Translations under genes and position numbers: made by a program
Shown here: one piece after another, positions 41,030-59,015 of the stretch
Numbering within the stretch: the first letter of the stretch is position 1
Layout of the letters: each line of letters opens with the position of its first letter
Assembly (NCBI GenBank): GCA_949361645.1
Contig: OX442432.1
Coordinates: 7,472,118-7,536,117, forward strand
DNA length: 64,000 nucleotides
Direction: 5' to 3'
Origin: Spongilla lacustris
Taxonomy: Eukaryota > Porifera > Demospongiae > Spongillida > Spongillidae
Notes under the pieces: generated by a model
The model's input: only the letters and a program-made list of their open reading frames with translations
What the model was told of the DNA's origin: nothing
Databases searched by the model: none

Positions 41030-44000
41030 ATGGCTGACAAGGGAGGTCCTGCAAATAACGCAAATAAGCAAGGTGCTTTTAAGGATCGCGAGAAGCCCAC
41101 TGAAATTCGTTACGCAAATATCACTGCTGGGAAAGGTACGTGTCAATGTGCTTGGTTGAAGAATATGTCAACTGTGACTACTGGTGGTTTGGTACAGCTG
41201 TTGCAGATGCTGTTCGAACGAGTCTTGGTCCTCGGGGAATGGATAAAATGGTTAGTGATATTTTCTGATCATTCAATATGTTGCGACAGGCACATTCGTA
41301 TAGATCCAAGGCTCCAGTGGTAATGTCACCATTACAAATGACGGAGCAACCATTCTCAAGGAGATGCAAGTCCTTCACCCCATTGCAAAAATGGTGCGTT
41401 AAAATTAAAATGTAGAATTTGCGTCTCAAGCTGTTGTATAAACCTGTTTGCTGCACCCGTCCACCCCTCAATCTAATCAGGTCATAAAGAGATGGTATAA
41501 GAAGTGTCCAAATTGTACTTTTGGTTAAGCCTTTGGAAATTTGGGACACACCCACCTCGCCCCACCCTTTTGTGGTTCTGTTCTTTGCAGCTGTAGTAGA
41601 GGCGCCTGAAATTGCCACAATGGTTTTATATTTCTCCATTGGTCAGTTGGAGAATGAGTCATTCACAACAGTTTAGACATTGGTAACTTCTATTACTTCA
41701 TCTTCATTGATCACTTAAGAATTCGATTAGTTTTAGATATAATCTCCACCTTCACCTTTGCAATTCACACTAGAGCACTTCCGTTTCGTCTGTATCTAAG
41801 CTGTTATACTCCTTGCATTTCCTCACTTGGCACCACACTTATGTGCTTGTTGACTTGCTTCATAATGGGGCTGTGTGTGGAGAGCATTCACATTTCTTGT
41901 ACCTTCTTATGTAACCCTTTGTTCCGTAGCTACCTTTGGGGCTTAGTTATGTGGTCAGGAGGAGTGCTGTTGTGCCACTTGGTTCATTTGTGTTCCCTAA
42001 CATCAGATGGTGGAGTTGGCCAAGGCTCAGGATGTGGAGGCTGGAGATGGTACCACATCTGTTGTGGTCATAGCTGGCAGCCTGCTTAATGCTAGTCAAA
42101 AACTTCTGTCCAAGGGCATTCATCCAACTACCATTTCAGATGCATTTCAGTTAGCAGCAGACAGAGCTGTAAAGGTACTCAAGGAAATGTCCACACCAGT
42201 CACTCTTGCAGATCGGGAGACATTGCTGAAGAGTGCTACCACCTCTTTGAACTCCAAGGTATGTTTGCAGTGTTCGTTGCTAAGGAGTTCCAGTAGCCAT
42301 TTTGTCAACAGGTTGTCTCGCAATATTCAAATCTGTTAGCTCCATTGTCTGTTGATGCTGTAATGAAGGTTATTGATCCAGCAACAGCCACAAATGTAGA
42401 CCTCCGAGATATTAAGATTATTAAGAAGTTGGGGTGCGTAACTTTCTGAGTGTTTCTGGTATGGTTGTGGAGTGATGTCCGCTTGTCTTGTAGTGGTACT
42501 GTGGAGGACACAGAGCTTATCGAGGGTCTGGTGCTGGAACAGAAGGCTTCTCACTATGCAAGCGGCATGAGTAGAGTAGAGAAAGCCAAGATTGGTCTGA
42601 TCCAGTTCTGTATATCACCTCCCAAGACAGATGTAAGTAGTGTGTGTGATATGTTACCCCTCTGGTAGTGTGTGTGTGATATGTTACCCCTCTGGTAGTG
42701 TGTGTGTGATATGTTATCCCTCTGGCCATATTGTAGATGGAAAATCAAGTGATTGTATCAGACTATTCTCAGATGGATCGCATCTTGCGCGAAGAGAAGC
42801 AGTACATACTCGACATTTGTAAGAAGATTAAGAAGGCTGGCTGCAATGTGCTACTTATTCAGAAGTCAATACTGAGGGATGCTGTGAATGACCTGGCACT
42901 GCATTTCCTGGCAAAGATGAAGGTTTTGGTAGTGCGAGATATCGAGAGAGAAGACATTGAGTTCATTTGTAGGGTGAGTGGTGGGTGGGAAGAGTAAAGG
43001 GGGCTAAGGGTCAATGTGGAGGGGCTAAGGGTCAATGTGGAGGGGGCTAAGTGTCAATGTGTATGGGGCTAAGGGTCAATGTGTAGAGGGGGCTAAGGGT
43101 CAATGTGTAGGGGGCTAAGGGTCAATGTGTAGGGGGCTAAGGGTCAATGTGTAGGGGGCTAGGCTAATGCACCAGGTCTCATCACTGTGTCCAGCATGAT
43201 ATTGCCATGTAACCTCCTACATGTACTTCACTCCCCCTGCCTCTTCAGACTGTTATGACACCTTTCTATTGTTCACGAAAAATCTTGTTCACAAAACACA
43301 CAATAATCGTCTATTCACGCAAAGATCAATTAGTTGGCAGACAGTTCAAACTTTGGCCGCTATTTTTAATGCTGGCATATTAGCTACAAAAGTTAGTACC
43401 AAACAATAGCAGCACCTACTCAAAAGAAGGCTGAATCGTTTTATCTGCCGCTAGCACCGCTATAGTTTATACCTGCACCAGCGGCAGAATAGGTTGTGGA
43501 ATGGAAATGGTATATTACATTACATAAGAATGAAATCTGCAATAATTTTAAAGTGTTAATTCTTCATTGGGTCAGTGCGCACAGGGTTAAGTGGGTAAAG
43601 CCATATTCTAAAGTCACCCTCTTTTGGAGTACTCTATTAATAATATTGTCCCTAAAGCACCACACATTATCGATTGTCATGATCTAATAACACACTTTCT
43701 GAGAAATGTGCTTAGGAAAATGGCAGTTGAATGCTAACCCAACACATATTTCAATAGACGACAATTGACGTAGGTAATTGGCAATTCAACAAGACCTAGC
43801 TTTTGTTAAGTTGTGCGAACATTGTAACCTTGATTATGAATAATTCTGTGGTTAATCTACAATGCGCAGCCTTTTGTTCCCACTGAAGGCTTGTATTGAT
43901 CAATACAACTAATTTCGAATTCCAACCTTGCAGAAAGTAATGGTCACGTTGATTAACAAAAATTGTATGGTGTTTGTTATTTGTGGTAACCCAGCCTGCA

Positions 44001-46271
44001 AGCACCTATAATAGCAATGACGCTTACCAATGGATTACTAAGATCTGCGATTTTTTTATATGGTGCCCGGCCTGACATTAGGTGATGGTTCCAGCCAGTG
44101 CAGTCGCTGTTAGGTAGCTGACATGCTGGAACTGTGTTTGGTCCATGGGCTGCAAAAACATGGCGTGGTGATTGTGGTCAGGTTGAAGTCAGAAGCTGAA
44201 AGTTGAGTGGTGACGATATTAGTACTCTTTCACCACAAACTTTACAGGTGGAGATGGACTGTATAGGTACTCACTTATATAAAACATAACAAATCAGCAA
44301 TATTTATTTTGTGGGAACCACTACCATGTTTCCATGGTATTGTTTCTTTTTATTTTGCCTAAGGGTGCAGTATGTATGCGGAGAAATTGGAGACACTTTC
44401 TCTGACTTACGTGATTGGATTTTTATAAATGGGTGCCATTAGTACCCGTATGTTCTGCCTACACAACTGGTTCACAAGAAGAACTGGCCCATACATTTTT
44501 GCATTAAATGGCTACCACAAAAGGTACCACTCTTGTTGGCGATATATTTGTGAACTCCCGCTTTGATTCAGATGGTGAAGAAATATAACTCCTGAATGTA
44601 TCATTGAGTGTGTAGTACTTGTCCACTGTTCCCGCTGGATATTCGTCCATACATTAACAGTCGTACTTACAATCAATTACTAAGCTCGTTGAACAGAAAC
44701 ACTAGCATTAATAGAAGTCCTACAATGCCTCCATGTGCAGCTTTATGTGGAGAGCTTACTTACCAATAATTTTATTTTCAGACGCTGGGTTGCCGCCCCA
44801 TAGCTAGTTTGGATCACTTCCTGCCTGAACATCTCGGCAGTGCTCAGCTGGTGGAGGAGGTGCCCACAGGAAGCAGTAAGGTGGTGAAGGTGGGTCATGG
44901 TACTGCAACACTGCTAATAGCAAGTTGTGTACAATGATGTCTAGTATGCCCCCCACATAATGATGTCTAGTATGCCCCCCACATAATGATGTCTAGTATG
45001 CCCCCACATAATGATGTCTAGTATGCCCCCCACATAATGATGTCTAGTATGCCCCCACATAATGATGTCTAGTATGCCCCCCACATAATGATGTCTAGTA
45101 TGCCCCCCACATAATGATGTCTAGTATGCCCCCCACATAATGATGTCTAGTATGCCCCCCACATAATGATGTCTAGTATGCCCCCCACACACATAATGAT
45201 GTCTAGTATGCCCCCCACACACATAATGATGTCTAGTATGGCCCCCCACATAATGATGTCTAGTATGCCCCCCACATAATGATGTCTAGTATGCCCCCCA
45301 CATAATGATGTCTAGTATGCCCCCAACACACATAATGATGTCTAGTATGCCCCCCACATAATGATGTCTAGTATGCCCCCCGCATAATGATGTCTAGTAT
45401 GCCCCCACATAATGATGTCTAGTATGGCCCCCCACATAATGATGTCTAGTATGCCCCCCACATAATGATGTCTAGTATGGCCCCCCACATAATGATGTCT
45501 AGTATGCCCCCCCACATCTGTTATTTTGTTCAGTAGATGTTTGCTCTTGCATAGTTCACTGGAGCATCGAGTGTTTCTAAGACTGTGAGCATTATTGTGC
45601 GAGGCTCAAATAAACTTGTTCTTGAGGAAGCAGAGCGCTCCATCCATGATGCTCTTTGTGTTGTAAGATGTCTGGTTAAAAACAGGTATATTGTGTGTAT
45701 ATTGTGTGTATATTGTGTGTATATTGTGTGTATTGTGCCCCAATTTCTACATGGTTGTGTTTATTTTTGATCCACAGGGCTTTGATAGCTGGGGGAGGAG
45801 CACCTGAAATTGAGGTGTCTTTGCGGCTGATGGAGTATGCACAGTCACTGACTGGCATGGAGGCATACTGTGTTCGTGCATTTTCTGAAGCTATGGAGCT
45901 TATTCCGTATACACTTGCTGAGAATGCTGGCCTTAACCCTATCGTCGTGGTTACCGAGCTTCGTGCTAGACATGCAAATGGAGAGGTAACTGCTGGTATT
46001 AATGTGAGAAAGGTAAGTGGGTGGACTGGAAGTACACTGTGTTATCACTAACACAATTGATAACATACAGGGAGCAATCACAAACATTCTGGATGAAAAT
46101 GTTGTCCAGCCATTGCTTGTTAGTACTTCTGCAATTCAGCTAGCTTCTGAGACAGTCCGATGCATACTCAAGATTGACGATGTGGTATGTACATTTGGAA
46201 GGGGGCGGGGCGGAGTAATACTGATCTCTGTATCTGCTGTCGTCATATTTCAGATAAACGCCATGCGGTGA
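41030..46271 (+). CDS. CCT4: CCT4, delta subunit of the TRiC/CCT chaperonin
   Basis: CCT4 is one of eight subunits of the cytosolic chaperonin that folds actin, tubulin and WD proteins. The start [20 protein letters not shown] (41030) is followed by [47 protein letters not shown], the ATPase motif [16 protein letters not shown] (42019-42066), [20 protein letters not shown]-type middle-domain exons and [20 protein letters not shown]. It continues with [20 protein letters not shown] (45590-45650), [17 protein letters not shown] and [19 protein letters not shown], ending INAMR with TGA 46269-46271. The frame looks intact and full length. One intron, about 42974-44782, is by far the longest in the window. 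CCT4 is followed 176 bp downstream by the cytosolic-type acetyl-CoA synthetase on the same strand. Confidence 0.96.
43005..43160. repeat. About 22-bp array GGGGCTAAGGGTCAATGTGT (CCT4 intron)
   Basis: Seven imperfect units begin immediately after a splice donor. Confidence 0.88.
44935..45515. repeat. 26-bp intronic minisatellite, about 22 copies (CCT4)
   Basis: The unit ATGATGTCTAGTATGCCC plus CCCACATA repeats with variation in the C-run length (5-7) and occasional extra ACAC. Confidence 0.97.
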
Positions 46272-46447
46272 TTGGACGTACTAGGTGTGTGATGAGGTGA
46301 CTTATCAGTTGGGAGTATCACGATGCGAAGTGTAATTTTAAATATTGAACGTGTTATAAATACTTTGCCCGCCCTTTTTTTTTTGCGCACGCCTCGAATC
46401 GTACGATCATACCACAATACGAGGTGTGTAGTTAGCTGGACGTTAAC
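46272..46447. promoter_or_regulatory. Spacer between CCT4 stop and ACSS2-like start
   Basis: Only 176 bp separate the two same-strand genes, so the CCT4 3' UTR and ACSS2-like promoter must be packed together. No strong motif is evident beyond an internal T-run. Confidence 0.5.
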
Positions 46448-49400
46448 ATGAGCATAAGCTATCCAATGGAACTCTCGTCCGTTATGGAGAATCACGCGGC
46501 GATTTATGAGGAAAGTTTGAAAAACCCAGAGCGATTTTGGGGAGACTTAGCGCGTAGAAGGTTGAGATGGATGAAAGACTTCGACCAGGTTATGCAATGT
46601 GACATGAACGCGGGACAGTTTTCGTGGTTTTTAGGAGGACTCATCAACGTGACAGGTAGGGACAAAAGGGGAAAAAAAATTGTGCGATAGGCTATCAACT
46701 ACATTCCTAGCTTTGTTGGGTGGTAAAAAAAGTTACTATGGGAATCAATTGATTCTCAAATTGTTAGCTACAGTTTTCCTTGTGAATGTGAATTAAGGGT
46801 GGTTGTAAAATTGATGCAGGAGGCTGTGGGAAACATTCCCTCCATTGTAAATTGGGGTATATGAGTCAGTGAAGTTATCTTTTAGACAACTGCCTGGACA
46901 GACATGTGGAGCAGGATCCTGACAGAGTGGCACTGATTTGGGAAAAGGATGAGCCAGGCCAACATGTGCTTATCAGTTACAGGTGACAACCCCCCTCAGT
47001 CAGGGGTGTACTTCACTGGCTCGGTGTATCTGTACAGTGATCTCCTCAACATGACCTGCAAGATTGCCAATGTGTTAAAGAGATATGGCGTTAAGAAAGG
47101 AGACAGAGTCGCTATTTACATGCCTGTGGTACCGCTATTGGTTGCCTCCATGATGGCCTGTGCTAGGATTGGAGCGGTACACAGGTTAGCATAAGTAGTT
47201 GTTTTGCTCACTATAAGAACATGGTAGTGTTCTTTAAAAAGAACATGACACAGTAGAACAATTTTTCTCATTGTTTTGCTGTTTGATAAGAACAGAGTAG
47301 TTCATTTGCTTTCTTACAGTATTGTATTTGCAGGCTTCAGTGCTGAGTCTCTAAAAGGGCGTATCCTTGATGGTAAATAAAAATAAAACATTTCATTTGC
47401 TTTGTTTGTGAAGCATGTTTCTATTATTAGCTTCTGTGAGCACTGTGATCACGTGTAATGAAGGATTTAGAGGAGGGAAGACCTTGCCTATAAAGGCGTT
47501 GGTAGACGAAGCCATTGTGGACTGTGACTGTGTCCAGAGAGTGTTTGTCATGCATCGCACAGAACATGAAACCAATATGGGCCCCAAGGATATACACTTG
47601 GAAAAGGTGGGTTACGGGGGTAAGCATTTGTAGATAAATCGAGATCATTGTTCTTCCCTCCTCCGCCCCCCCCCCTCCCCCCCCCAAAGGCCATGGAGCA
47701 GGAGTCCACAGTGTGCCCGCCTGAGCCACTGGACAGTGAGGACATGCTCTTTATGCTGTACACCTCTGGGAGCACAGGCAAGCCAAAGGGCATCGTCCAC
47801 ACTCAAGCTGGCTACCTGCTGTACGCCTCTCTGACACATCAGGTAAGGTTGTGTGGTGTTGCTGTGTCATCATGTCTGTACTATTGTTGGTCAGTATGTG
47901 TTTGACTACCATCCTGGAGATGTGTTTGCTTGTGTGGCAGACATTGGCTGGATCACAGGTCACTCGTATGTGGTCTATGGGCCACTCTGCAATGGTGGGA
48001 CCACTGTCCTCTTTGAAAGCACACCCACCTACCCAAACCCTGGTCTGTTGTGATGGTTGCTGGACAACCATTAACAATAATCTTTTGCAGGTCGCTATTG
48101 GGAAATGGTTGAGCGGCTAAAGATAACCCATTTTTATACAGCTCCTACTGCTGTGAGGTTATTGATTAAATCGGGAGATGAGTGGGTTAAAAAGTATAAT
48201 CGCTCATCAATTAAAATACTTGGATGTGGTAAGTGTGCTTATTAACTCATTTGTAAAATATATTCTATAATTGATTTATTGATTTAGTGGGAGAGCCTTT
48301 GAACAAGGAGGCCTGGCAATGGTATCACCGTGTTGTAGGAGACAGCAGGTGTACTGTGGTAGACACATATTGGCAAACAGGCAAGTGATCATGTTGGAGT
48401 GCTCTAAATGGAGCATATGTAAATTCCCAGAGACGGGAGGCATTGTGATAGCCCCAAGACCAGCCCCAGATAGCACCACTCCTAAACCTGGTTTTCCAAC
48501 CAGGGCCTTCTTTGGCATTGACCCTGTCTTGGTAGATTCTAATGTAAGTCTAAGTTTTAATCTCAATTTTGGGACAAAATTTATGGCAGGGATTTTTATC
48601 CATAGGTGCTAAAACATACATGGTGTTGTATGTCCTTCTGTACATTGAAGAACTAACACTTACTAACTTTTGAATTCTTGCTACTTCCCATCGTGCAACC
48701 ATTCCCAAATTTTGGGACAAAAGTACGATTACGCAACCCAAAAGTTGAGATGTGTTAGTTGACCAGTATGTTAAAGCACCTATGACCCTGCCATAAATAA
48801 CTGTGTCCCAAAGTGGACCTGTATGTAAGCCACTCTACCCTCCATAGGGTCAAGAGGTCAAGGGAAACAATGTCTCTGGCTATCTGTGCATAAGAAGGCC
48901 ATTTCCTTCCATGGCTAGAACAATATATGGAGACCACAATAATTTCTTGAAGATATATTATCAACCCTATCCTGGTAAGGTGTGTGCTAAAGAAAAGAAG
49001 TTTAGAATTCTTTGATTTGAAGGTCTCTACTTCACTGGTGATGGTGCCCTAAGGGATGATGAGGGTGACTATCGCATAACAGGAAGAGTGGATGATGTAA
49101 TCAACTGTAAGGGGCACCGAATTGGAACAGCTGAGTTAGAATGTGCATTGGTAACCATAGTAACCATAGTCCATGGAGTATGTTGCATTGTTATTATTTT
49201 GCAGAATTCAAATGAAAAAATAGCCGAAACAGCTGTGGTGTCTTATCCCCATGAAATATTTGGAGAGGGTATGTTATGGATGGATGTGTTGGATGGTATA
49301 TCACAGGTAGTCGTCCCCTAGGAATTTATGCATTTGCAATCTCAAAGGATAGCATCCATGCTAGTGATGAGGTGGTCATAGAGGGGTTAAAGGATGCAGT

Positions 49401-49664
49401 AAAGAAGAAGATAGGCTCCTTCGCTATACCTCAAGCCTTCCTGGTATGATGGAGGTGTGGTCAGCCTACTATACTAACTGACCTCTGTTTGTTCAGATCG
49501 TACCCGGCTTGCCCAAAACACGATCCGGAAAAATCATGCGTCGCATTCTAAGAAAAATAGCTTCTAACCAGTCTGATCAACTGGGTGACATTTCTACTCT
49601 TTCTGACCCCTCAGTGGTGGAGCTAATAGTGAGGAAACATGCTGAAAAGAACAAAGAAGTATAG
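46448..49664 (+). CDS. ACSS2: Acetyl-CoA synthetase, cytosolic type (ACSS2-like)
   Basis: This is the inverted paralogue of the gene at 9.3-12.1 kb. The start [20 protein letters not shown] (46448) has no targeting leader, so a cytosolic/nuclear enzyme is likely. Motifs are [33 protein letters not shown]-loop [12 protein letters not shown] (47757-47792), [16 protein letters not shown], the substrate-pocket YWQTETGG (the T-rich motif is split by an intron at about 48380-48432), [17 protein letters not shown] and the catalytic-lysine segment [11 protein letters not shown] (about 49510-49542). TAG is at 49662-49664. All exons read open. Three tracts (47057-47190, 47677-48044, 49411-49663) are nearly identical to the mitochondrial-type gene including introns, while intervening exons differ clearly (for example SADGD-type spacer residues and the first exon). 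Confidence 0.94.
47057..47190 (+). repeat. ACSS homogenised tract C, copy in ACSS2-like gene
   Basis: Inverted match to 11497-11630 with one or two differences (the visible one changes VV to VS at MPVVPLL). Confidence 0.9.
47677..48044 (+). repeat. ACSS homogenised tract B, copy in ACSS2-like gene
   Basis: Inverted match to 10699-11065 with about four substitutions, including the full intron inside it. Confidence 0.92.
49411..49663 (+). repeat. ACSS homogenised tract A, copy in ACSS2-like gene
   Basis: Inverted match to 9283-9535 over 253 bp with no difference found by eye, including the last intron. Confidence 0.93.
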
Positions 49665-49931
49665 GCAAATAGACCTAGTGGAAACTTTGTACATGTATAT
49701 TTTTATACATTTACTCTTTACTAATTGCATGGTCAGTAAAGATATCTTTTAAATTCAGCTTCACTAGGATGCATTCCAAGTGCATAAATCAGCCCAATCA
49801 AATCCCAAGCTTTGTGCAATGAGTCCAACACACATCAGAGGCCATCCACTTCATCATATATAAATTTTACAACATGACTTAGTTTTACCGTAAAGTTAAA
49901 GGTATGTGGGACAATGGAAGTGCAGAATGAT

Positions 49932-55286
<5,355 letters not shown>

Positions 55287-55484
55287 GTATGTAAAGTTAA
55301 AATTGTAATACCGTATATGTGGGGCATATATATAAATTCGCGTCTTTTGGGGCTGTCCAAGTACGTCATATGTGCGATGTCACAAGTGTTTAATTGTACG
55401 CGCCGTTATTATCGGACGTACGACATCGTCGTCGGTTCTTTACACTATAGTAATACAGTGGCGTAGGAACTGGGGGTGCCGGGC

Positions 55485-55517
<33 letters not shown>

Positions 55518-55597
55518 GGGGGAGGGGGTAGTCTCGCGGTAATAATACGTCTGGATAAACGTCACGTCTGGAGTAAAAACCACAGCGGTTGCCTAGA
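55287..55597. other. Region upstream of AGXT2L gene with G-run and TIR-like end
   Basis: This stretch holds the presumed promoter of the AGXT2L gene and, at 55456, a CAGTGGCGTAGGAACTGGGG end resembling hAT-type terminal repeats. A run of about 27 G follows at 55489-55516. The opposite end of that element probably lies in or beyond the assembly gap. Confidence 0.5.
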
Positions 55598-55921
55598 GAC
55601 ATTGTGACACGTCCGCGGACCTTTGCGTAATAAAATGGCAACGCTCGGAGTCAGCTCAGACATTGATCCTTCGGCCGATCCAGTTCCTGATCAAACTATG
55701 CTGCCAACAGTAAGTTTGACCGGGTCTGACATACCCAGAGCCTTTTTAAAGCCATCCATTTAAAAAAGGCTCCGGGTATGTCAGACTCGGTCAAGCTTAC
55801 TGTTGACAGCATAGTTTGACCAGGAACTGAATCGGCCGAAGGATCACTGTCCGAGCGGGAAGGAATGACTATGAGCGTTGCCATTTTATTACGCAAAGGT
55901 CCGCGAACGTGACACAATGAC
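55598..55921. mobile_element. Foldback element truncated by the assembly gap
   Basis: Arms 55598-55750 and 55768-55921 are inverted copies about 85-90% identical by eye around a short AAAGCCATCCATTT loop. Both arms keep the same frame starting MATL (ATG 55635-55637 plus; ATG 55882-55884 minus), with DPSAD, QTML and TVSLT shared. The right arm runs straight into Ns, so its full length is unknown. Confidence 0.8.
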
Positions 55922-56121
55922 NNNNNNNNNNNNNNNNNNNNNNNNNNNNNNNNNNNNNNNNNNNNNNNNNNNNNNNNNNNNNNNNNNNNNNNNNNNNNNN
56001 NNNNNNNNNNNNNNNNNNNNNNNNNNNNNNNNNNNNNNNNNNNNNNNNNNNNNNNNNNNNNNNNNNNNNNNNNNNNNNNNNNNNNNNNNNNNNNNNNNNN
56101 NNNNNNNNNNNNNNNNNNNNN
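55922..56121. other. Assembly gap, 200 N
   Basis: Exactly 200 undetermined bases, most likely a nominal gap size. It begins inside the right arm of a palindrome. Confidence 0.99.
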
Positions 56122-56316
56122 TTTGCTAGGTATGCATGTCCACGGAAGGTAGGTCAATTCATACTGTTAAAGGTTTTAGATTTGCATGCATTACGCGTTA
56201 CAGAGAAATGCGATGTTTTGTAGCTACATCAAAATTACTGCGCGGGTACCGTTTTGTTTTTATTATTTTAATAATACTTTGTTCAATTTATATCAATATT
56301 AGTTGAACAAGATATA

Positions 56317-56590
56317 AAAAACATTCTCTCTGAGAAAGTTGGTGGTATATAGGATTTGAAGGCATGCAATGGTGGTGTAAAAAGGAAGGGAACAAGGGAT
56401 CAACGATGCTACAAGTTTTTAGTAACAGTCCTATATTTAGCACTTTTGTAGTACGTACATTTTTCGTTGCTAAATATAGGACTGTTACAAAAAACTTGTA
56501 TCATCGTTGATCCCTTGTTCCCTTCCTTTTTACACCACCATTGCCTTCAAATCCTATATACCACCAACTTTCTCAGAGAGAATGTTTTGT
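56317..56590. mobile_element. Palindromic MITE, about 120-bp arms
   Basis: AACATTCTCTCTGAGAAAGT on the left is mirrored by ACTTTCTCAGAGAGAATGTT on the right. The arms also share AAGGAAGGGAACAAGGGATC and ATAGGACTGTTAC around a loop of about 25 bp. No coding content. Confidence 0.85.
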
Positions 56591-57984
56591 TTCCTTCATT
56601 TTTTTTTACATAGGGTTGCCTTAATATAACCAGGTACCTGTACGACATTGTGTACCTGCCTTCTAGTACAGGAAAGTGCATTCATCAGAACCTGTTACTT
56701 GTGTGTGCATTTATGTAACTCAGTAGTGTCATAGACACTTGTTTTGGTTAGTGGTAGAGAGAAAAGGATCAGTCATTTATACCATGCAGCTGTGCAGAAG
56801 TACCCACCAAAATGCTATGCATATACCCATGTCCAGCTATAGCAACACTGAACATGTCACTGCCTAGCAACATCATGTTTTGTGGTTTGTTTCTGAATAT
56901 ATGGAAGCAAACAACATCAAACTTATAAACTCCTGGGGTTACCTTCTTTGTGATTTGATTCAATTGCCATTGAGGATAGGTCCCCCATATATGCCTCAGA
57001 CATATATGTATTATCCACTCAAGGGTGGAGGGTATCATGAGGCCCAATCTCACTCATTGTCGCCTATATTTTAGGCAAATGAATCTGCTTGGACAATCAG
57101 CTGATAACACACACCTACCATTGAGGTCTACTGGTATACAGTGTAGGCCATGCTGTTTTGTGTGATTGTAAGAGGTATAATAGAAATAGGGTTCTGCATG
57201 AGACAGCACTATATGATGCCTTATCCCAGCTATAATTTCATTTTCTGATCATTTTATTGCATTAATGGCACAAACATCTTTTAACAATCCCCCTGCTTTT
57301 GCTCTTCGAATGTTCAGTGCCTTAGCAAGTAATGCATCTGCGCTAACTTTGCTAACAGCAGCATGCGCAGATCTAGTGGTAACCTTTTGTGCTAACCATG
57401 GATGGGTCTTGCAAAAGGCATCATTTAACTCATGTAGCAATGTCCTATTGCTTAGAATAGCCTTTTCAAGGCTACCCTTATACTCCATTAGAACACTATC
57501 ATTGCATGGGTTCATACAGGCAGTAGCTAAAATGATTAAGGAGATGGAAGCATGCAGTCAATACTTAATTTGACACTGGTAATACATGTAGAAGCCACAT
57601 ACTAATAATGTCTACCCCATGTCATACATTATTTGTGTGTACTATACAAGGGGTGACATTAAAAGTGGCTTGAACTGTATTGCAAAGCATAATAAACATA
57701 ACTGTAACAGAAATAGTGCAACTAATATCAATAATATGTAAGTAAGAATACTGTAACACCCGTTATGCAACATGACAAAATCCAGCTGTACATGTCATCA
57801 CCTAGCAACACAATGTTTAAAGCTATGTCAGTTTTCCAGCTGCTCTAGTCTAAAAGAAGCGCGCCAAAACATAATGTTCCATGCACAACTCACCTTTTGG
57901 CGGTAGTTGTTATTCCGTTGTAGCATGCTGTCTCCGCCTCACGCTTACGCTTCTGGTATCGCGCCCTTCTCGTTGAACGCGTCT
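56591..57984. other. Non-genic stretch with decayed open frames
   Basis: No gene is supported. A minus-strand open frame at 57249-57515 (containing ELNDAFCKTHPWLAQKVTT and KALNIRRAKAGGLLKDV) looks protein-like but has no recognised family; transposon debris is my best guess. Confidence 0.35.
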
Positions 57985-58206
57985 TCAATATACACTCCTT
58001 TTGGAATCCCGATTAGTCTCTTGATACTTTTGCTTCTTAGAAGCTCGTATGTCGTCGGAATTCTGCTCAATACAGCATTCATGCCCCCTCTTAGAAGCGC
58101 GATTCGAATTATTGCGCCGAACCCGAGAGGTGTCTAACTCCTCGTTTCGATTTTGGAGGTATTCCGCTCGTTGCTTTGCTCTCCGCTGTTGTTGTCGTGA
58201 AGGCAT
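57985..58206 (-). CDS. Short basic hypothetical protein or transposon ORF remnant
   Basis: The 73-codon frame starts MPSRQQQRRAKQRAEYLQNR and is rich in Arg, Gln and Lys, with a repeated RASK(R/K) pattern. Similar Arg/Gln-rich starts occur in helicase-carrying transposon proteins, but nothing downstream confirms this. A terminal-repeat element begins 37 bp upstream of its start. The frame stops at 57985-57987, though coding-like sequence continues to about 57886 in another frame. Confidence 0.3.
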   Translation of the reverse strand: MPSRQQQRRAKQRAEYLQNRNEELDTSRVRRNNSNRASKRGHECCIEQNSDDIRASKKQKYQETNRDSKRSVY

Positions 58207-58242
58207 TTTGATAAAAACAACTTCGCTAATAGCCAAAAGTCT

Positions 58243-59015
58243 CAAGGGCGGATCCAGCGAGGGGGTCCTGGGGGTCCGGACCCCCCCCTCAGGACCCATG
58301 ATGAGTATAATTACTATCAATACCCCAGTCGCGTGCACATAAAGGTGCTTCGCCGGGTGTATTGTTCCTCGACGACGCATCGTTGAAAAGCGTCGCTTTG
58401 CATTCTTCGTATATCATATAGGCGTCGGAAGGTATAAATTTAACCGGGGTGTGGGGGGGGGGGGGCTGATTTAATTTCATACAATGACATCGCTCGTACA
58501 CGCGACAGTGACATACATGGAGACAATATACTAGTACTATCTCTGGTGACGCATAACTGAAATTGCATGCGCGTCGCCTATGTGATTCGCGACTTTTTTT
58601 TTCTATAATTCACTTGACCAGCATTTATACGTGCCAAGAGGCTAGGCTAGGTGGTTCAGTTTCAAATTGCAGGCTATATACATGTAGGTCCGCTGAAGAT
58701 TTATACAGCTGATGTACAGGGGACGAAATAGAATACTGTTCATTGCATCATTGCATGAAGTAGGTTATCTGAATATGATGCATCTATGGTTAAGCGCACG
58801 TACAAATCTGACGAAACTGACAAATGAAACACACCCATTTAAAAATAAGCCTGGGAACAAGAACTTAGCTGAATGCAAGTGACTGCCTCCGTTTCCAATC
58901 TCCCTATTACACTATCTATATGGAATAACATGCAAACAAATTTGCGCGCGCCCCTCCCCTCATCCATTATTCATGTCGGACCCCCCCCCTCGCCGAATTC
59001 CTGGATCCGCCACTG
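58243..59015. mobile_element. CAGNGGCGGATCCAG terminal-repeat element (773 bp)
   Basis: The left end CAAGGGCGGATCCAGCGAGG and right end CTGGATCCGCCACTG form inverted termini with adjacent G/C-runs. The immediate flanks (AGTCT and ATAAA) do not match, so the two ends may belong to a recombined or partly deleted copy. Confidence 0.6.

Noticed and set aside
55696..55884. SAP-like LKRLWVC continuation of the MATL exon
   Set aside because: That part is read through the palindrome centre into the opposite arm, so the similarity is accidental.
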